NCBI GenBank assembly: GCA_050181465.1 | Contig: JBFXDD010000085.1 | Coordinates: 1 to 8,979 of the forward strand | From: JACRLW01 sp050181465 | Lineage (GTDB): Bacteria > Planctomycetota > UBA1135 > UBA2386 | Reading direction: 5' to 3' | DNA length: 8,979 bases | In this document: piece by piece, positions 6,199 through 8,979 of the stretch | Layout of the letters: each line of letters begins with the position of its first letter | Numbering within the stretch: the first letter of the stretch is position 1 | Position numbers and translations under genes: made by a program | Notes under the pieces: model-generated | Databases searched by the model: none | Told to the model about the DNA's origin: nothing | The model's input: only the letters and a program-made list of their open reading frames with translations

Positions 6199-7887
6199 CT
6201 ACGACTGGACGCGCCGCCATCGCGCGCGGGAAAGATCGACGCTGCGCTCGGTCAGGTCGTTCGCCCGTTCCACGTCGATGCGCACGCCACGCGAGTGCTG
6301 ATGCACGCGCAACACCAGACAGAGTCCGAAGCCGGCGATGTCGAGCCAGTCGCCGCGGGCGACTCCCGCGGCGGCCGGTGTCGGTTCGTGCGCACGCGGG
6401 ACGCCGCCGCGCGGGGAGAAGTTCGTCTCGATGTGCGCGGCCGAATCGACTTCCTGATCGCAGGCCCCGCATCCCCCCGGAAAGCTGTCGGGCAAACCAA
6501 AGTAGTCGTGGATGCGCGATTTGCGGCAGCCCTCGTCGGCGCCGTAGCGAAAGGTGGCGAGCAGCGCTTGCAGGTCATGCGCATGCTTGCCGGACGGCAA
6601 CCATACGGCGATCTCATCGGCGGTCGGTGTGCGAAGCCATCGGAACGAGCCGGATCCGAGCTCGCCGGAGAGACAGCCCGCCGTGCGCAGAAGCCGCAAG
6701 CAGGTATCGACGCGACCGTCATGGCGCCGACCGTGTACCAACAGACGCTGGAGGTCGTCGCGATCGAAAGCCTGCGCGCGTTCGCCCAGCGTCGACAGCG
6801 TCTCGACCACGCGCGTGAGAAAGGCAGCATCCGGATTCGAGCCGTCCGTGAACTCGCGTTGGATCTGCAGGTCGTCGCGCAGAAAGAGGAACTCACAGAA
6901 CGCCGGCTTCCCGTCGCGCCCCGCGCGACCGATCTCCTGATAGTAGGCCTCGAGCGTGCGCGGCATCTGCCAATGCACGACGAAGCGGATGTCGGGCTTG
7001 TCCACTCCCATGCCGAAAGCATTCGTCGCGAGCATGATGCCGTCGGGGCTGGTCAGAAAGCGCGCCTGTTGTTCGCGTCGTTCGCTCGCCGAGAGATCGC
7101 CGTGGTAGACGAGGGGGCGATGACCGTCGCGGCGCAGTCGGTCCTCGACCTTGCGGAGTTCACCGATCAAGGCGAAGTAGACGATGCCGGCGCCCTCGAT
7201 GCGTTCGAGCAGGGAACGCAGGCGTGCGAGCTTGTCGTCGGCGTGAGCGACTTCTTCGACCGAGAGGAACAAGTTCTTGCGCTCGAGCCCGCTGTGCCAG
7301 GTCGGGCTGTCCACGATCCGCAGCGTCGACTTGATGTCGGCTGCGGTGGTGGGAGTCGCGGTCGCCGTCAGCGCCAAAGTCGGTGGGTCGCCCAAGGCGG
7401 CGCGAATCTCGCCGAGCTTGGCGTAGTCGGGGCGAAAGTCATGACCCCATTGGCTCAGGCAGTGCGCTTCGTCGACTGCGAGAAGTGCGGTGCGGCGGCT
7501 GCGGATTCGCTCGAGGAAGCCCGGCACGCGAAATCGCTCGGGCGTGCAATAGAGGAGTTTCAGTTGGCCGCTGACGGCGGCCTCGATGCGAGCCTCGCGC
7601 TCATGCGCCTCCAGCATGGAGTGGATGCAGTCTGCCGGAAGGTCGCGGCGGCGTAGCGCGGCGACTTGGTCGTCCATCAGTGCGATCAACGGGGAGACGA
7701 CCAGCGTGAGCGCGTCCTCGAACAGGAGGGCCGGAAGTTGATAGCAGAGGGACTTGCCGTCGCCGGTCGGCAGCAGCAACAGTCCGCTGCCGCCGCGGAG
7801 CACGTGTTCGCAGACCGATCGCTGCGGGCCGCGGAAGTCGTGGTGGCCGAAGTGCCGAGTCAGGGCTTCGAGCAGGCGGTCGCTCAT
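6199..7887 (-). CDS. recQ: RecQ-family ATP-dependent DNA helicase
   Basis: 562 aa from the ATG at 7887-7885, which opens MSDRLLEALTRHFG directly into the helicase domain; an in-frame extension to 8022 would overlap radC and is unlikely. Visible motifs in order: motif 0 FRGPQ (Q22), Walker A PTGDGKS (40-46), SPLIALMDDQ (65-74), DEAHCLSQWGHDFRPDY (139-155, with the RecQ aromatic loop), LTATATP (173-179), YHGDLSASER (261-270), TNAFGMGVDKPD (288-299) and QEIGRAGRDG (317-326). RecQ enzymes unwind DNA 3' to 5' in recombination and replication-fork repair. Residues about 350-450 look like a small helical domain. A Cys cluster follows: C454, C473, C476, with E479 where the fourth zinc ligand normally stands. 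No HRDC domain is present. Residues 512-560 (GDWLDIAGFG to the end) look like a small beta-rich SH3/tudor-like tail; this is my inference. Divergent from radC. Confidence 0.93.
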   Translation of the reverse strand: MSDRLLEALTRHFGHHDFRGPQRSVCEHVLRGGSGLLLLPTGDGKSLCYQLPALLFEDALTLVVSPLIALMDDQVAALRRRDLPADCIHSMLEAHEREARIEAAVSGQLKLLYCTPERFRVPGFLERIRSRRTALLAVDEAHCLSQWGHDFRPDYAKLGEIRAALGDPPTLALTATATPTTAADIKSTLRIVDSPTWHSGLERKNLFLSVEEVAHADDKLARLRSLLERIEGAGIVYFALIGELRKVEDRLRRDGHRPLVYHGDLSASERREQQARFLTSPDGIMLATNAFGMGVDKPDIRFVVHWQMPRTLEAYYQEIGRAGRDGKPAFCEFLFLRDDLQIQREFTDGSNPDAAFLTRVVETLSTLGERAQAFDRDDLQRLLVHGRRHDGRVDTCLRLLRTAGCLSGELGSGSFRWLRTPTADEIAVWLPSGKHAHDLQALLATFRYGADEGCRKSRIHDYFGLPDSFPGGCGACDQEVDSAAHIETNFSPRGGVPRAHEPTPAAAGVARGDWLDIAGFGLCLVLRVHQHSRGVRIDVERANDLTERSVDLSRARWRRVQS

Positions 7888-7962
7888 CGATTGTCCCAGC
7901 GTAGATGGTGTCGTCGAACGACGCATGTCACCGATCGGCGCTTTCGCACACGGTTGCAGACG
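7888..7962. promoter_or_regulatory. Divergent recQ/radC promoter region
   Basis: Only 75 bp separate the recQ and radC start codons, so promoters for both must lie here or inside the coding ends. A short inverted repeat (CGTCG at 7912-7916, CGACG at 7919-7923) lies near the middle and might be an operator, but 5-bp arms are weak evidence. No recognisable LexA box was seen. No clear Shine-Dalgarno precedes either start. Confidence 0.4.
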
Positions 7963-8637
7963 ATGACTCTTGCAGTGGCGACGATTGGTCCGCGGGAGCG
8001 GCTCGGCCTGCTCGGTGAGCAACTCCTCTCCGATGCCGAGTGTCTCGCGCTGGTGTTGCGCACCGGTTGTCGCGGGCGATCGGCGGAGCGGGTGGCGCTC
8101 GATCTACTCGAGCACTTTGGTGGGCTGGCGGCGTTGGCCCGGGCGGAGCTGGGTGAGGTTGCGGCGCAACCCGGGATCGGCGTGGCGCGTGCGGCGGCCC
8201 TGCTCGGAGCCTTCGGGCTGGCGCGGCGGATGGCGGCGACGGCGCTCGTTCCCGGGGAGCCGGTGCGTTCCGCGGCGGATGTCGCGCGCGTGGTGCGCGA
8301 GGCGACCCGACCCTTGGGGCGAGAGACCTTCTGGACGCTGACGCTCGACGTCCGCCATCGGGTGTTGGCGCTGCGTCAGATCAGTCTCGGCGGGCTCGGC
8401 AGCGCGCCGGTGCATCCGCGGGAGGTCTTCGCGCCGGCTCTTCGCGAGCGCGCGGCGGCGTTGGTGGTCGTGCACAATCACCCCAGCGGCGATCCGTCGC
8501 CGAGCGTCGACGACCGCCGGGTAACCGAGCGATTGCGTCAAGTCGGCGAACTGTGCGGGATCGAACTGCTCGATCACGTGGTCGTGGGACAGGAGCGCTA
8601 CTTCAGCTTTGCCGACGAGTCGGAGCATGCGATCTGA
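7963..8637 (+). CDS. radC: RadC family JAMM/MPN-domain protein
   Basis: 224 aa, the usual length for RadC. The N-terminal part matches the family from the start: PRERLGLLGEQLLSDAE (10-26), then a helix-hairpin-helix at PGIG (70-73) within GEVAAQPGIGVARAAALL. The C-terminal MPN domain (about 100-224) contains HPREVF and the JAMM-type metal motif HNHPSGDPSPSVDD with H171, H173, S181 and D184. RadC (UPF0758) was named for a supposed repair role that later work questioned; its biochemical function is unsettled, though the metal site and the DNA-binding-like hairpin are conserved. The ATG at 7963 is chosen because family similarity begins within ten residues; a TTG at 7954 is a minor alternative. 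Intact, with the same codon bias as its neighbours. Divergent from recQ; likely monocistronic, since the next gene has its own leader. Confidence 0.93.
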   Translation: MTLAVATIGPRERLGLLGEQLLSDAECLALVLRTGCRGRSAERVALDLLEHFGGLAALARAELGEVAAQPGIGVARAAALLGAFGLARRMAATALVPGEPVRSAADVARVVREATRPLGRETFWTLTLDVRHRVLALRQISLGGLGSAPVHPREVFAPALRERAAALVVVHNHPSGDPSPSVDDRRVTERLRQVGELCGIELLDHVVVGQERYFSFADESEHAI

Positions 8638-8792
8638 TTCTGGTTGGCGAGGGCGGGAGAGCAGCCCCCCTTGACAGACCCTTCGGGTCGGGTGAACCTG
8701 AACCTCGGCCGCGGAAGAGCCCGGGATCGATCGACGAGATCGGGCCGGACTGTCAGTCTGCCGGGGCTGGGTTTCGTTTTCGGAGGTGAAGC
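8638..8792 (+). promoter_or_regulatory. Leader of the SSR-containing gene
   Basis: This 155-bp gap after radC holds TTGACA (8671-8676), then a 5-bp stem with a 3-nt loop (GACCC 8677-8681, GGGTC 8685-8689), and an odd palindrome GACTGTCAGTC (8748-8758) 34 bp before the next ATG. No good -10 hexamer is found 16-18 bp from TTGACA, so the promoter is only suggested. The palindrome could be an operator or chance. No T-run terminator for radC is seen. Confidence 0.35.
8782..8787 (+). promoter_or_regulatory. Strong Shine-Dalgarno GGAGGT
   Basis: GGAGGT, 5 nt before ATG 8793. This near-perfect site marks 8793 as the translation start of the SSR-containing gene even though its present frame soon closes. 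Confidence 0.8.
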
Positions 8793-8979
8793 ATGAAGGG
8801 CTTCTTCGATTCGATGTTGCGCGCGGCGGGAACGCGTGCAGGTCTGTTCCTCTCCTCTCCTCTCCTCTCCTCTCCTCTCCTCTCCTCTCCTGCTGTGTCT
8901 GATCGGCTCTGCTGATCTGTGCGCCCAGGCTCTGGGTGTGCATCCGCACATCGCGCCGGTCTCCTGTCCGGCACCGCTG
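8793..8979 (+). CDS. Putative phase-variable secreted protein, 5' part, OFF frame as sequenced
   Basis: ATG 8793 with a strong ribosome binding site opens MKGFFDSMLRAAGTRAGLF, a typical signal-peptide n-region. It then enters a (TCTCC)8 tract translated as LSSPL repeats. The present frame ends AVSDRLC and stops at 8913-8915, giving 40 aa. The next frame after the tract (codons from 8893) is open to the window edge and reads LCLIGSADLCAQA then LGVHPHIAPVS, a hydrophobic end plus an AQA signal-peptidase site and the start of a mature protein. The third frame stops at 8900-8902. Nine or six repeat units would fuse the n-region to this frame with a continuous hydrophobic core; seven, eight or ten would not. 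This matches slipped-strand phase variation as in neisserial opa genes, where a pentanucleotide tract also lies in the signal peptide. The mature protein is outside the window, so its family is unknown. A miscounted repeat in the assembly is the alternative. Confidence 0.72.
8848..8890. repeat. Pentanucleotide tandem repeat (TCTCC)8
   Basis: Eight perfect TCTCC units (8851-8890) preceded by a partial TCC (8848-8850). There is no interruption, so it should be prone to slippage. Because 5 is not a multiple of 3, each unit gained or lost changes the downstream frame of the surrounding gene. The opposite strand is an uninterrupted purine tract with a GG pair in each unit. Confidence 0.97.

Noticed and set aside
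6295..7656. Long plus-strand ORF (453 aa) over recQ
   Set aside because: It runs antisense through the conserved helicase motifs and has no recognisable domain. It is a shadow of recQ.
8677..8689. GACCC-TTC-GGGTC hairpin as a radC terminator
   Set aside because: Short stem with no following T-run on either strand.
8598..8951. Minus-strand ORFs with RRGEE-type peptide repeats
   Set aside because: The repeats are only the complement of the TCTCC tract. The plus strand has the ribosome binding site and signal-peptide features.
8836..8979. GTG at 8836 as an in-frame start for the open frame after the TCTCC tract
   Set aside because: It would avoid any need for phase switching, but it has no Shine-Dalgarno sequence and lacks the basic n-region. 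The ATG at 8793 has a near-perfect site and a proper signal-peptide start.

Overview
This window is a GC-rich bacterial chromosome segment (about two thirds G+C by eye, with a strong G/C bias at third codon positions). It carries DNA-repair genes next to several exported or membrane-anchored proteins. The gene set and the small secreted proteins with short repeat motifs fit an environmental Gram-negative-type bacterium such as a planctomycete or a myxobacterium-like lineage. No rRNA or other marker gene fixes this, so the taxon is an inference. No tRNA, rRNA, CRISPR array or insertion sequence was seen.

Layout, left to right. (1) 1-678 (+): 3' part of a protein with DUF5666-like repeats, entering from outside the window. 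(2) 803-2047 (-): membrane-anchored SGNH/GDSL-like hydrolase, convergent with (1). (3) 2312-4903 (+): exported vanadium-dependent haloperoxidase/PAP2-family protein made of two tandem full-length copies exactly 420 residues apart, each with a complete predicted vanadate-binding residue set. It is divergent from (2) across a 264-bp gap and followed by a good intrinsic terminator (4976-5001). (4) 5091-5545 (+): small secreted beta-barrel-like protein whose frame is broken near 5320-5350. (5) 5621-6006 (-): a 31-codon ORF with a strong ribosome binding site whose TGA overlaps the ATG of a 96-aa protein built of three 23-residue repeats. This is either translational coupling or a second frameshift. 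(6) 6199-7887 (-): recQ-type helicase with no HRDC domain and an incomplete Cys cluster. (7) 7963-8637 (+): radC, divergent from recQ across 75 bp. (8) 8793-end (+): start of a secreted-protein gene interrupted in its signal-peptide region by a (TCTCC)8 tract.

The most striking feature is (8). The ATG has a strong Shine-Dalgarno sequence and opens a frame that runs through the pentanucleotide tract to a stop 23 bp beyond it. Another frame after the tract stays open to the window edge and encodes the rest of a signal peptide ending in a plausible signal-peptidase site. Nine or six repeat units would join the two. This is the architecture of a phase-variable contingency locus, analogous to the CTCTT tract in neisserial opa genes, and as sequenced it is OFF. 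A second simple-sequence tract, (GA)6 plus (GT)5, lies in the leader of gene (5), next to a TTGACA hexamer. The housekeeping repair genes are intact, while the frame disruptions fall in small exported or accessory genes.
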